From: Vermiculatibacterium agrestimuris
Lineage (GTDB): Bacteria > Bacillota > Clostridia > Oscillospirales > Oscillospiraceae
Reading direction: 5' to 3'
NCBI RefSeq assembly: GCF_943193085.1
Contig: NZ_CALPCU010000009.1
Location: forward strand, 1 to 64,000
Length of the DNA stretch: 64,000 bases
Shown here in pieces: positions 36,015 through 44,097 of the stretch. The first letter of the stretch is position 1; every line of letters begins with the position of its first letter. Both the position numbers and the translations under genes were made by a program. The notes under the pieces are model-generated. The model was given only the letters and a program-made list of their open reading frames with translations. It was not told the DNA's origin and did no database searches.

Positions 36015-36388
36015 TTTCCCGCCTCCGATCGTTTGGGCCGGAAGGAAGTCAGGCTCGACCTCTCGGGAACGTATCCAGCAGGCAGATACCGCAGGGAGTG
36101 CCGCATTACCGGCCCGTCTGCGCCAGATTCAAACCACCAGCTCTCCTCCGGGTAGATTGCCCGGCGGGGCCAGTCCCGTATGGCCTGGGCATAGCGCTCC
36201 TCCCGTTCTTCGGCCCACTCATCCACGATCCCGCCAGAAACATCCGGATGGATCAGATTGACCCCAACAAAAAAGTTGGCAAAGGCCCGCACATCATGGA
36301 GGATCTCCGGCAGGCACAACACTCCAATGACCGTGTCGTCCCAGTCGTAAAAAATGATCTGTCTCTGTTTATATGGATTTAAGATCAT
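36011..36388 (-). CDS. Hypothetical phage protein
   Basis: The 125-residue product starts at 36388 after GGGAGG; the longer frame to 36580 lies inside the upstream gene. It reads MILNPYKQRQIIFYDWDDT, then an acidic helical stretch (VDEWAEEREERYAQAI). No family is recognised. Confidence 0.55.
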   Translation of the reverse strand: MILNPYKQRQIIFYDWDDTVIGVLCLPEILHDVRAFANFFVGVNLIHPDVSGGIVDEWAEEREERYAQAIRDWPRRAIYPEESWWFESGADGPVMRHSLRYLPAGYVPERSSLTSFRPKRSEAGK

Positions 36389-36812
36389 ATCGTGCCCTCC
36401 CATAGCCAAGATAGACCGCCACATAGCGCTGCAACAGGTTGATATCCGTCCAATCTTGCCTGCAGCGCTCCGTTCTCTGAAAACAAACTGCGCAGAGCCG
36501 CCGGCGCCGCTCCATAGGGAAGTGATCCAGCGCAGCCTCCACCGCTGCCACAGCTCCGGCCGAGTGCCAGAGCAAAACATTTTCCGCCGACGGCCCCCGT
36601 CGACCAGCGCGGATCCCTCCGGCGCGAAGAGCCGCCTCCTTGCACCGCGCCAGTTTGGGATAAGTCCTCAACACCATGCGGACTTCATCTGCCCATTCCG
36701 CCCTGGGCGCAAGTCCAAACAGTGGATCAGACAGTCGAGGCGGATGTCGCTTGAGATATCGCCCGCTGTCATGATAGGCGGCCAACTCCCGCTTCTCTTC
36801 CCGGCGGCTCAT
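36369..36812 (-). CDS. Hypothetical basic phage protein, possible ArpU/sigma-like fold
   Basis: The 147-residue protein is rich in Arg, helical, and ends RQDWTDINLLQRYVAVYLGYGRARYDLKSI over two helices. This faintly recalls ArpU/RinA-type late regulators, but no HTH signature is certain. It overlaps its neighbours on both sides, so it is coupled to the same message. Confidence 0.5.
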   Translation of the reverse strand: MSRREEKRELAAYHDSGRYLKRHPPRLSDPLFGLAPRAEWADEVRMVLRTYPKLARCKEAALRAGGIRAGRRGPSAENVLLWHSAGAVAAVEAALDHFPMERRRRLCAVCFQRTERCRQDWTDINLLQRYVAVYLGYGRARYDLKSI

Positions 36813-37189
36813 TTGTTGCTTTCTCCATTGACATCAGCGACAAACCCCAGCTGGACATAGCTGTTAATGTGCCCATCCGGCCCGATTGGTACCCGCGGAT
36901 CCGGGATCATGGGCCGCTTGAAAAACACATAGTCCAATTTGTTGGTAAGCGGGTACCGGGGCCCATCGGCCGCGATAAGGTGTCCCACCTCAGCATAGTA
37001 GGCCGCCACATCTGCCTCATAGGTTGGGCTCGTCACCAGCGGGATGGGTCTGGGGCGATCATGAGGGTACTTTCCCCGGTAGTTATCTGTCCGCTTCAGG
37101 CTGCTCACATTGACCTGCCTGGTGCGGCTACGCAGGTGTTTGGCTGCATACCTATCAGCAAGCGTTTGATAATAGCTCTGCTCGGTCAT
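36809..37189 (-). CDS. Hypothetical phage protein whose start region pairs with the upstream RNA
   Basis: This 126-residue protein is unrecognised. It starts at ATG 37187-37189 after GGAGAGGATC. That ribosome binding site is part of the 3' strand of the 28-bp stem closing the large RNA candidate (37192-37219), so a folded RNA would hide it. The protein has an N-terminal basic helix (YAAKHLRSRTRQVNVSSL) and a strand-rich remainder. Confidence 0.6.
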   Translation of the reverse strand: MTEQSYYQTLADRYAAKHLRSRTRQVNVSSLKRTDNYRGKYPHDRPRPIPLVTSPTYEADVAAYYAEVGHLIAADGPRYPLTNKLDYVFFKRPMIPDPRVPIGPDGHINSYVQLGFVADVNGESNK

Positions 37190-37191
37190 AC

Positions 37192-37957
37192 GATCCTCTC
37201 CAATCTCATGGGCGCCATGCAATATATTTTCAAGGCTTTGAATAGCAAAATTACCCTCTCACATACAAACTGGCAACTATATCTTGACCTGTGTCCGCCT
37301 CAGCCGGAGCACAGGCCCCCGGCGCTTCCATTCAAGCGATTTTACGCGGGGCTCATCTCCACCCCGCCACGCACTCCCCCGGAGTTATGCCCACGATGGG
37401 CCGGGGAGCTGTACCCTACTCGCTTCGTGCGCTCTCGCGCCTTATCTGCACCGGCAGATTTTCTCCACCGGATCTGGCTTTCGGTAGTCAGTACACCTTC
37501 CGCCTCCTAGCGGCTTGGCACGGAATTCCACAGGGCGTTTCCACCCCTTGAGCCGGCCCTCCATGGCGCGTCTCCATGTTGGGTCCCCGGTGTCTCTTAG
37601 TCAGCTGGTTCGTGCGGCTTTTGGTCAAACGTAAACCCGTGGGCGCGACCCCCGTTTGCCGCCTTATCGATGCTGAGTCCGTTAGCCGTGGATCTCTCCA
37701 CGACACCCCCTTTTGCCATTATGGCCTCCTCGGGGTTCACCGGGCGTCAACCGCCCTTACGATTAGGTGGTCTGTACTGGGTTGGGTAGCGGAACCGTCC
37801 GCATTTAAGCATCTGATCATGGTCAAATTCCTTCCTTTCCTTATTCGGCGCCCTCTACAGAGGGCTGGGTGGATAGGGACAAAGGTGTCCGAATCGAACA
37901 CCAAAGTCTGCCCTCCTCCATTTGGGTGTCATGGCGCCCATGAGATCAGAGAGGATC
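37192..37957 (-). ncRNA. Large structured non-coding RNA candidate (GOLLD/ROOL-like), about 766 nt
   Basis: The 740 bases between two phage genes hold no credible protein. Their ends, 37192-37219 and 37930-37957, are inverted repeats of 28 bases with two mismatches. In a minus-strand RNA both mismatches become G-U pairs, giving an unbroken 28-bp closing stem; in a plus-strand RNA they are C-A clashes. Inside, hairpins CGUGGA-GAGA-UCCACG (37687-37702) and GCGC-GAGA-GCGC (37429-37440) have GNRA loops only on the minus strand, and many more stems are visible (37288-37315, 37346-37367, 37850-37866). Giant ornate RNAs of similar size, GOLLD and ROOL, are known from Firmicute phages and prophages. 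Family membership is inferred. Confidence 0.7.
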
Positions 37958-37961
37958 TCTA

Positions 37962-39311
37962 CTACGATTCGAACGGCTGCTTGATTACAATTTCCTGTCC
38001 AGGATCGCCGCCGGTGATGGCCACACCGTGGATCATGCTGTCGCTGGGAATCACCCGCTCCGCCGTCTCCATGATCCCCACGTAGCCGTTTCCGTCGGCC
38101 TGAGAGACCACCAGCGCGCGGGTAAGGGAGACGGGCACCACCCGGCAAAAGCCGCCGTGAGAGCCCAGGACGACCCCAGGGCCGGCATAGGGTGTGCCCA
38201 TGACACCCAGATGGATCACCCGGGCTACGTACTCTCCAGTGTAGGTGATGGCCGCCCCCATGCTGTGAGATACAGCAGACACCCCGCCGATTGCGGAGGC
38301 ATACCGTGTGTCCTCGCAGCCGTACCAGATAAGCTCCGCAGCGTATCTGGTCAGCCCCCACACCTCCAGAGCCAGGGTGGACTTGACCACTTGCTTGTCC
38401 GGCGACAACCAGCCGATCCCATAGACCATCGCCCACCGTCCGTCATCCAGCGCCACAGCCTGGATCGTGGGCAACGAGGCGGCATACTTGCCGGAGCTGA
38501 TGAGACGGACGGCGGGGACATCATCGGCCACGTCAATGACCGCAAAGCCCACCGGCTTGTCCAGTCCCTGAGGATATACCAGCACGGCGGTGTCCTCCGT
38601 CACTTCCACCAGTGACCAGCCGCCAGTGTAGACGTCGGTGTCATTGTTGCCGTCCACCCGGATGCCTGTCCCAAGGATCAGCTTCGTCTCGCCCACCGTC
38701 ACCGGCCGCACCCAGGCCTCTCCGATGTGCCCGCCCTGGGCTGTGTAATGGAGCTGCATACAGCCGATCAGGGCCTTGCTGCCATTGATGCGGCAGACAC
38801 AGATATTTTCGGGGTCTCCCTCCCCCCACATGTCCGTATAGTCCAGTACGGCCCGCCGGCCATCCATGGAGATGACAGCTACCACGCCTGCGGCCTCCTG
38901 ATTGTAGGCCACCAGCGCCCGGCCGTCCCGGAGCTCCAGCAGCGCCGCGGTCTCCAGAGCTTCGTCCTCCACCAGCACCAGAGTATTGCCCAGGGCCAGA
39001 GCCTCCCCGTCCAGTGCCAGCAGCTTGAACTTGGTCTGACCGTGCTGGGCAAAGACCACTCCCACCCGTTCCTGGGACAGTTCCACCGCGTCCAGAATGT
39101 GGATATCCTCCAGCCCCCAACGGAGCTTGTCCCCTACACTGACATACTCCAGCACCCGCTGGACAAACTCCCCCTTGCATACCCGGGCGGTAGAGGACAC
39201 CACAGCCTTCTGTTTCTCTCCCCGTACCCCGGGGCCGGGCGTGGCGCCGGCAGGCATATGTACGTCCAGATGCGGCCCACTGCAGTCACAGCCACAGAGA
39301 TCGGTCGTCAT
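37962..39311 (-). CDS. Putative phage tail-fibre/receptor-binding protein with propeller-like repeats
   Basis: This 449-residue protein starts with a Cys-containing segment (DLCGCDCSGPHLDVHM), then consists of strand-rich repeats of about 50 residues with motifs such as DGRALVAYN, DGRWAMVYG and SLTRALVVS, and ends in a domain with HGVAITGGDPGQEIVIKQP, typical of the C-terminal part of Firmicute phage tail proteins. It lies with the tail-fibre genes and overlaps the upstream gene by four bases. Receptor binding is inferred. Confidence 0.65.
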   Translation of the reverse strand: MTTDLCGCDCSGPHLDVHMPAGATPGPGVRGEKQKAVVSSTARVCKGEFVQRVLEYVSVGDKLRWGLEDIHILDAVELSQERVGVVFAQHGQTKFKLLALDGEALALGNTLVLVEDEALETAALLELRDGRALVAYNQEAAGVVAVISMDGRRAVLDYTDMWGEGDPENICVCRINGSKALIGCMQLHYTAQGGHIGEAWVRPVTVGETKLILGTGIRVDGNNDTDVYTGGWSLVEVTEDTAVLVYPQGLDKPVGFAVIDVADDVPAVRLISSGKYAASLPTIQAVALDDGRWAMVYGIGWLSPDKQVVKSTLALEVWGLTRYAAELIWYGCEDTRYASAIGGVSAVSHSMGAAITYTGEYVARVIHLGVMGTPYAGPGVVLGSHGGFCRVVPVSLTRALVVSQADGNGYVGIMETAERVIPSDSMIHGVAITGGDPGQEIVIKQPFES

Positions 39312-39640
39312 GGGATCACCTCCACAATAGATGCAAACAGGGTGTTTCGCACCGTGCCCTCCCGGAGCAGAAGCGCACGAAAAGCGTAGAGCCCCAGCGG
39401 CATATTGGCTGCCTCCTCCGCCGTCAGATAGAGCTCCATCACGCCGTCGTCCGCCTCCAGATCTTCCCGGCTCGCCTCCCGGGCAAAGAGCACCTGCCCT
39501 TCCCGCAGAATCTCGACCCGGATCCTGTCGTCCGACTCCAGCTCGTCGCCACAGTCCCTGCAGTGCTCGATGATATGGAGCCGCAGCGGCACGCCGTAGT
39601 CCCCCCGGGTCATCCGCAGCCGCCCATTATCACTCAGCAT
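39308..39640 (-). CDS. Phage baseplate upper protein-like (BppU-type) domain protein
   Basis: The 110-residue protein has a strand-rich pattern starting with MTRGDYGVPLRLHI and then GVMELYLTAEEAANMPLGLYAFRALL, like the N-terminal domain of baseplate upper proteins, which attach fibres. It lies between the XkdX-like gene and the large fibre gene. Assignment is by pattern and position. Confidence 0.6.
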   Translation of the reverse strand: MLSDNGRLRMTRGDYGVPLRLHIIEHCRDCGDELESDDRIRVEILREGQVLFAREASREDLEADDGVMELYLTAEEAANMPLGLYAFRALLLREGTVRNTLFASIVEVIP

Positions 39641-39809
39641 CCTGGCCGCCTCCCCCGGAGTCGGCGCCCGATGTGTCCGAATCTGACACGGCGGGGATAA
39701 TGAGCGCCCGCTCGGCCTCGGTCAGCCGCCCGGCCGCCACCAGGGCGTCGATGCGCTCAGTGCCCCACAGTCTTGGGTAGTATCGTTTGGCCATCTCAAA
39801 CACGGTCAT
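39630..39809 (-). CDS. xkdX: XkdX-family phage protein (59 residues)
   Basis: This short gene runs from ATG 39807-39809 to TGA 39630-39632. The product begins MTVFEMAKRYYPRLW and continues RIDALVAAGRLTEAE, the XkdX pattern of a tiny helical tail protein found just after tail-fibre genes in PBSX-type phages. It overlaps the gene upstream by four bases (ATGA) and the gene downstream by 11. Its role in the phage is not known. Confidence 0.75.
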   Translation of the reverse strand: MTVFEMAKRYYPRLWGTERIDALVAAGRLTEAERALIIPAVSDSDTSGADSGGGGQDAE

Positions 39810-40081
39810 AGGCTCACCCCCGTCATGGCGGCAATATAGTCCACATCGGCCCGGAGCTGTTCTCCCTCCGTCGGCTCCGGCTCCGGCGCCGGCGGTTTCT
39901 CCGTAGGTGTGAGCCCCGTCAGATTCCCTTCTTCGTCAAAGGTGAGCTCACAAAAGCCTCCGCTCTCCCGGGCCGCTTTTGCCAGCTCCGGAGGCACCAC
40001 GGCCCAGTCCTCTCCCATCCAGTTCTCCGTGACGCCGTCTTGCCACTCCACCGTGTGGGTGATTCTATGGATGATCGTCAT
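39806..40081 (-). CDS. Phage tail-fibre accessory protein
   Basis: This 91-residue protein reads MTIIHRITHTVEWQDGV, a strand-rich head, then a helical and Pro/Glu-rich linker and a final YIAAMTGVSL helix. The ending resembles XkdW/DUF2977-type proteins that precede XkdX in PBSX-like phages. The ATG at 40081 overlaps the fibre gene stop as ATGA. Confidence 0.65.
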   Translation of the reverse strand: MTIIHRITHTVEWQDGVTENWMGEDWAVVPPELAKAARESGGFCELTFDEEGNLTGLTPTEKPPAPEPEPTEGEQLRADVDYIAAMTGVSL

Positions 40082-40860
40082 GTTCTGTCCCCCCAATAGT
40101 AATAGCTTACCCCCGACACGTTGAGCAGATTAGCTGCGGCGTTGCCGGAGATCTCAAGTTTGGACTTGCCCGTGCTGAAACAGGCACCGCTACCCAGGTT
40201 CGTACTCTGCACCGTGCTTCCGTTGCTCTTAATTACCGTACATTCAGAATAGCTGCCCAACTCATCCTCACTCAGTCCGGGTACCACGGCAATGATATTT
40301 CCGCCTACCGCCGCGCCCGTTGCAAAAATAAGCAAAAGATTCGGTTTGTGTATGCGCCCATACCGGTTAAGGTTCACGCTTCTGATCGAGGCACCGTCCC
40401 CGGTATACCCTCCGGTAAAATGGGGCAGATTATGCTGACCGAATAGGAGGTAGTTCTTTGCTTCGCCCTCACTGTCCGTATCGATCAATTTCAGTGCGGC
40501 ATACGCGCCTCCTCCGCACAGAATACGCAACGCAGTATTTTTAACGTCACCGCTCCAGCTCCTTATGTCGACAGCTCCGCCATTCATCCCGATTTCAACG
40601 CTATAACCGCTGCCTGGCCGTGACATTTTCAAAGCCGGATAGCTTCCAAACGGGGAGCTGAAGTTAAAGGTAGATACTTCATCGACGGTCTCCGGTTTGA
40701 TATCCGCCATCCCGTGCGTGTGCCCCACCACGCTCTCCGCCGCGGTCTCCACCGCCTTCAGTTTGGTGTCCAGCGCCTTGAAGTTGTCATTGTATTGCTC
40801 TGGCGTGACAAAATCGCTCCCCTCCGGGAGGTAGAGATGATAGTTTTCCGAGTATTTCAC
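40078..40860 (-). CDS. Phage tail-fibre protein
   Basis: The 260-residue protein starts with a conserved tail-fibre N-terminus (YLPEGSDFVTPEQYNDNFKAL) that docks to the baseplate, then a helical neck and a Gly/Ser-rich strand-dominated C-terminal domain. It lies directly after the baseplate gene for the YmfQ-like protein, the normal place for a PBSX-type fibre. It probably contacts the host cell. Confidence 0.8.
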   Translation of the reverse strand: MKYSENYHLYLPEGSDFVTPEQYNDNFKALDTKLKAVETAAESVVGHTHGMADIKPETVDEVSTFNFSSPFGSYPALKMSRPGSGYSVEIGMNGGAVDIRSWSGDVKNTALRILCGGGAYAALKLIDTDSEGEAKNYLLFGQHNLPHFTGGYTGDGASIRSVNLNRYGRIHKPNLLLIFATGAAVGGNIIAVVPGLSEDELGSYSECTVIKSNGSTVQSTNLGSGACFSTGKSKLEISGNAAANLLNVSGVSYYYWGDRT

Positions 40861-41390
40861 ACTGTCCCTCCTCTCAGCTGCTCCCAGGTCTGCCCCGCCG
40901 CCTCGGCCCAGGTCATATCCTTCACGTCGTTCCAGATCTTCAGGGTGGAGACGTACCCCACCGCCAGGTGGGCCGGAAGGATCTCGGCGATGGCCGCCTT
41001 CAGGTCGTCCAGGTTGGGCGGCAATCCCAAGGCGCCCACAAATTTGATCTCCACCCGGTACTCCGCCGGGTGCTCTGTCACCGCCACTTCTCCGTTAGAG
41101 AAGCTGGCGGCCACATTGCATAAGGCCTCCACGGTGGTGGTTCCCTGCCCCCGCAGCTTGGCCCGGATCCGGCTGCGTCGGAAGTCCATCGCCTTCTCCG
41201 CCTCCACCGAGATGCCCAGGGCCTCCTCCCAGATGGACAGCCCCCAGGTCGCCGTCTCTACATTGAGCTGCTTCCTTGCGCTCTCCACAGCATCCCAGAG
41301 ATCGTCTATTCCCACCTGCAGCCCTTCCTGGATCGCCTGGATCTCCGGGCTCTTCCGCAGCGCCGGCCTCAGATACTCCAAAAGCCTCAT
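40857..41390 (-). CDS. Phage baseplate protein, YmfQ/XkdU-like (DUF2313)
   Basis: This 177-residue protein matches the DUF2313 family: IWEEALGISVEAEKAMDFRRSRIRAKLRG is split here as IWEEALGI and RRSRIRAKLRGQGTTT, with a C-terminal AWAEAAGQTWEQL-like segment. The family forms part of the contractile-tail baseplate next to baseplate protein J. Start and stop overlap neighbours by four bases. Confidence 0.88.
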   Translation of the reverse strand: MRLLEYLRPALRKSPEIQAIQEGLQVGIDDLWDAVESARKQLNVETATWGLSIWEEALGISVEAEKAMDFRRSRIRAKLRGQGTTTVEALCNVAASFSNGEVAVTEHPAEYRVEIKFVGALGLPPNLDDLKAAIAEILPAHLAVGYVSTLKIWNDVKDMTWAEAAGQTWEQLRGGTV

Positions 41391-42433
41391 GTCAGCGTCA
41401 CCGTCCCCACCACCGGCACCTGATCCGATGCGATCGCCACATTGTCAGTCCCGCCGTTTACCGTTAAGGTCGTGTAGTCCGTCACCCCGGTCACATCCAG
41501 CAGCAAGAAAGCGATCCGGTTAAAGAGAACTGTATCGCTGACAAAAGCCACGCTCTGTAAGTAGGCGTCCAGCTTCGCGGCAAACCGGGCCTTGACCTCT
41601 GACAGCGGCACCGATCCGTCCAGCGTCAACGCCGCCGTTACATTGATTGCAACGCCGCCGGCGCTCCCCACCGTCACCGCCGCGCCCACCGGCCGCAACC
41701 GCTCAATGTGGGTGGCCACAGCGGTGACCACGCTCTCATCCACCGGGCGGTGCTCCTGACTCACCAGGAGCACCTTTACTGTCCCCGGCCCGTTCCAGAG
41801 GGGTAGCACCTTCGCCGCCCCCACGCCGTCTACCTCCGTACACCAGCGTTCATAGTCATGGACGTTGCCGGAGGTGGACGGCTTGCGCCAGAAGTCATAG
41901 AGTCGGCCCACCAGGGCCTTGTCCGTCTCCGGATCCGTCCCACCGGTGGCAGCGCCGGAGCTCCAGGTGTCGAGGCCCGTCATGGTCGTCACCATCTGGG
42001 TGACGGCCCCCGCCTGCACGTTATAGGCGTCTCCCACCTCTGACGCTGTGAGCGTCCCCTCGCCGGTGCCGTCTGCCGAGAGCGTCACGGCCTCATCCAG
42101 GGCAAACTCCAGGCCCTCCTCGCTGACAAATACCGTCCCTGCCGGGACAGTCATCCCCGCCCGGCCCGTCAGTTGCAGGGAACACGCCGCCCGGGTGCCT
42201 TCCTTTCTGAGAATGCCGTACCGTCCGGCGGCAATGTCGATAAAGCCCCCGCTGCCCTCATCCACATAGAAGCACGGGATCAGGGCAGCCAGAGCCTGAT
42301 AGGCCAGGGACAGCTCCACAGCTGCCGGCCCCGCCATCTCCGCGGCAAAGCTCCCTTCCCGGATCTGCACTCGCTCGCTCATCTCCGCCAGGATCTCCCC
42401 CCGGATCACCTCCGGCGTCCTATCCTCAAACAT
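41387..42433 (-). CDS. xkdT: Phage baseplate wedge protein J (XkdT-like)
   Basis: The 348-residue protein is a Baseplate_J family member, which forms the wedges that trigger sheath contraction. Typical segments are SLAYQALAALIPCFYVDEGSG near the N-terminus, GTRAACSLQLTGRAG, and the C-terminal LNRIAFLLLDVTGVTDY-like ending (FNRIAFLLLDVTGVTDY). The ATG at 42433 is favoured by AGAGG nine bases upstream; a GTG at 42439 is possible. Confidence 0.92.
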   Translation of the reverse strand: MFEDRTPEVIRGEILAEMSERVQIREGSFAAEMAGPAAVELSLAYQALAALIPCFYVDEGSGGFIDIAAGRYGILRKEGTRAACSLQLTGRAGMTVPAGTVFVSEEGLEFALDEAVTLSADGTGEGTLTASEVGDAYNVQAGAVTQMVTTMTGLDTWSSGAATGGTDPETDKALVGRLYDFWRKPSTSGNVHDYERWCTEVDGVGAAKVLPLWNGPGTVKVLLVSQEHRPVDESVVTAVATHIERLRPVGAAVTVGSAGGVAINVTAALTLDGSVPLSEVKARFAAKLDAYLQSVAFVSDTVLFNRIAFLLLDVTGVTDYTTLTVNGGTDNVAIASDQVPVVGTVTLT

Positions 42434-42857
42434 CCACACTCACCTCTTTTTCTCCATAGATCGTCCGGATGGTTCCCGTCACGTGCAGGGTGGAACCCTC
42501 CAGTCGGGCGGTAAGGCCCTCAACGCCGGTAATGTAAGGATTGGGCTCCAAAGCCTCCCGGAAATATCGGGTGGCTTCCGCCTTCTTCAGATCCCCGGTG
42601 AATGCCTGTCCCGTAAGCCGCTCCATCTCATTCCCATAGCCCCGGGAATGGTGCCTGTATCGGAACCGCTCCGTCTTCAGGGCGTTCCACGCCCAGACCA
42701 TTACCGCCTCCCGCCCGGTGACGATTACCGGCTCCCCATTGCGGAAAATAGGCCCGTCCCGCTCAAAGTCCCAGGCCACCTCCCTTGCCAGGGGAAGGCC
42801 TTCCGATCCGCTCGCCGTCGCGGCAGCGCTGACAGTCGGGAAAAGGCTCTCACTCAT
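42426..42857 (-). CDS. xkdS: Phage baseplate protein, XkdS-like (DUF2634)
   Basis: This 143-residue protein matches DUF2634: WDFERDGPIFRNGEPVIVTG and the WNALKTERFRYRHHSRGYG segment, split over two strands, are typical. The family is the gp25-like lysozyme-related baseplate part of PBSX-type tails. It overlaps baseplate J by eight bases. Confidence 0.88.
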   Translation of the reverse strand: MSESLFPTVSAAATASGSEGLPLAREVAWDFERDGPIFRNGEPVIVTGREAVMVWAWNALKTERFRYRHHSRGYGNEMERLTGQAFTGDLKKAEATRYFREALEPNPYITGVEGLTARLEGSTLHVTGTIRTIYGEKEVSVDV

Positions 42858-43108
42858 AGCTCCACCACCTTTGTCAGGATCACGTAGCGCTGCTGATCCT
42901 CAATGGGCCACAGTGCCACCTGATCGCCCACAGCCAGGTCATCCAGGTCTATCCCGGCACTTCGCAGCAGGCTGTCCCGATCCTGGGCGTTTCCTCCCGC
43001 CAGAACCCGCAGGGGGGTCTTGGAAAGAATCTTTCCCATCACCAGCGCCGGAGCTCCTCTGCCCTGCATTTCTGTCAGCGTCCGCGCCAACGCTTCCATC
43101 GCGCTCAT
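42854..43108 (-). CDS. xkdR: Phage baseplate protein, XkdR-like (DUF2577)
   Basis: The 84-residue protein ends VGDQVALWPIEDQQRYVIL, the OB-fold-like end of DUF2577 proteins, which form part of the tail tip. The start at 43108 is set by ATGA overlap with the gene before it and GGAAGGAG upstream; the longer frame to 43297 is a shadow. Confidence 0.85.
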   Translation of the reverse strand: MSAMEALARTLTEMQGRGAPALVMGKILSKTPLRVLAGGNAQDRDSLLRSAGIDLDDLAVGDQVALWPIEDQQRYVILTKVVEL

Positions 43109-44097
43109 GTCGTCAGCTCCTTCCCTGCGGTCACCTTGTCCATGACCTTTTTCAGATTCAGCCCCAGCTTCACCCGGTGGACGCCGCCCTTCCAGGTGTG
43201 GACGTCGCTGTCGATCCAGTAGAGGCCATAGAGGCCCGTCACCGGCTCCCGGACAATCACGCTGCCTCCGGACAGCAGTGCGGGATCTCCCAGGCACTCC
43301 ACCGTGATGGTTCGCTGGATATCATTGTCCTCCAGGATCATAGCCGCCTCGGCGTCCACATTCTTGTTTTTGGCCGCCTGGATATACCGTTGCATCACTC
43401 CGCACAGGGCAATAGCGTCTTCATTTTTCCGTACCCGGATCAGGTTTCCGTTCTGGTCGTAGATGGCCACCTGGCTCACCAGCCGCTCCGCGCTCTCCTT
43501 CACCGTGGCCGTCAGCAGATTACATCCCGGCTCGATCACGGCGCTCGCCCCGCTTTTGACCCGGGCGATCACATCCAGCTCCGCGCCCCGGAAACGGAGC
43601 ATATACCGTTCCCCGGTCTTCTCCGCGGCCAGTGTATAAGCTGTCTGGATGATCTTATAGAGGGACACGCCGGGAAAATTGCGCCGAATGGGAACCCCGG
43701 TCTGGGCCAGCCGGCCCACCGGGATCCTATGGTCGAGGCACACCCGCCGGGCAATTGCCTCCGGCGTCTGACCCACAAAGCGGTAAGCCGCCTCACTGCG
43801 CTTGAGGTAAAGCCCCCGGTCGACACAGCCCACCGTCACCAGGTCGCTGCCGCTGTCTCTCTGGAGGGAAAAGACAAACCCGTCAAACTGCGTCTGACCG
43901 TCCGCAAAGAGCTGTACGTTGTCCCCGAGGGCCGCCGGTACTTTGGGCTGATTGACGTCATATCGGGCCGAGAGCAAAGGGAACTCCAAGGTTCTCCCTA
44001 CCGCCCCTACGCTTCCGGAATTTGTGACGGAGGCTTGCAGCTCTGTGATGTCATAGTCCACGCCGTCATGGAGAAGATGAAGGGAAATATTGCTCAT
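43105..44097 (-). CDS. xkdQ: Phage baseplate hub protein, XkdQ/YqbQ-like
   Basis: This 330-residue protein is the hub of the contractile tail, related to late control protein D. It has the N-terminal strand domain (ITELQASVTNSGSVGAVGRTL), a middle AARRV-type region (IARRVCLDHRIPVG, YKIIQTAYTLAAEKTG) and the C-terminal YWIDSDVHTWKGGVHRVKLGL. The ATG at 44097 overlaps the LysM gene stop (ATGA). Confidence 0.9.
   Translation of the reverse strand: MSNISLHLLHDGVDYDITELQASVTNSGSVGAVGRTLEFPLLSARYDVNQPKVPAALGDNVQLFADGQTQFDGFVFSLQRDSGSDLVTVGCVDRGLYLKRSEAAYRFVGQTPEAIARRVCLDHRIPVGRLAQTGVPIRRNFPGVSLYKIIQTAYTLAAEKTGERYMLRFRGAELDVIARVKSGASAVIEPGCNLLTATVKESAERLVSQVAIYDQNGNLIRVRKNEDAIALCGVMQRYIQAAKNKNVDAEAAMILEDNDIQRTITVECLGDPALLSGGSVIVREPVTGLYGLYWIDSDVHTWKGGVHRVKLGLNLKKVMDKVTAGKELTT

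Noticed and set aside
37219..37930. Group II intron
   Set aside because: No recognisable domain V hairpin, no GUGYG 5' end, no maturase, and the region interrupts no gene; the ends are inverted repeats instead. A model search should still be run.
36869..38085. Open frames on the plus strand (36869-37510, 37576-38085) and on the minus strand (37488-37706) across the RNA region
   Set aside because: None has a ribosome binding site or a recognised domain, they overlap each other in several frames, and they cross the inverted repeats and neighbouring genes; dense stems explain the sequence better.
36809..40860. Diversity-generating retroelement acting on the tail-fibre genes
   Set aside because: No reverse transcriptase gene and no template/variable repeat pair was found near the fibre genes.
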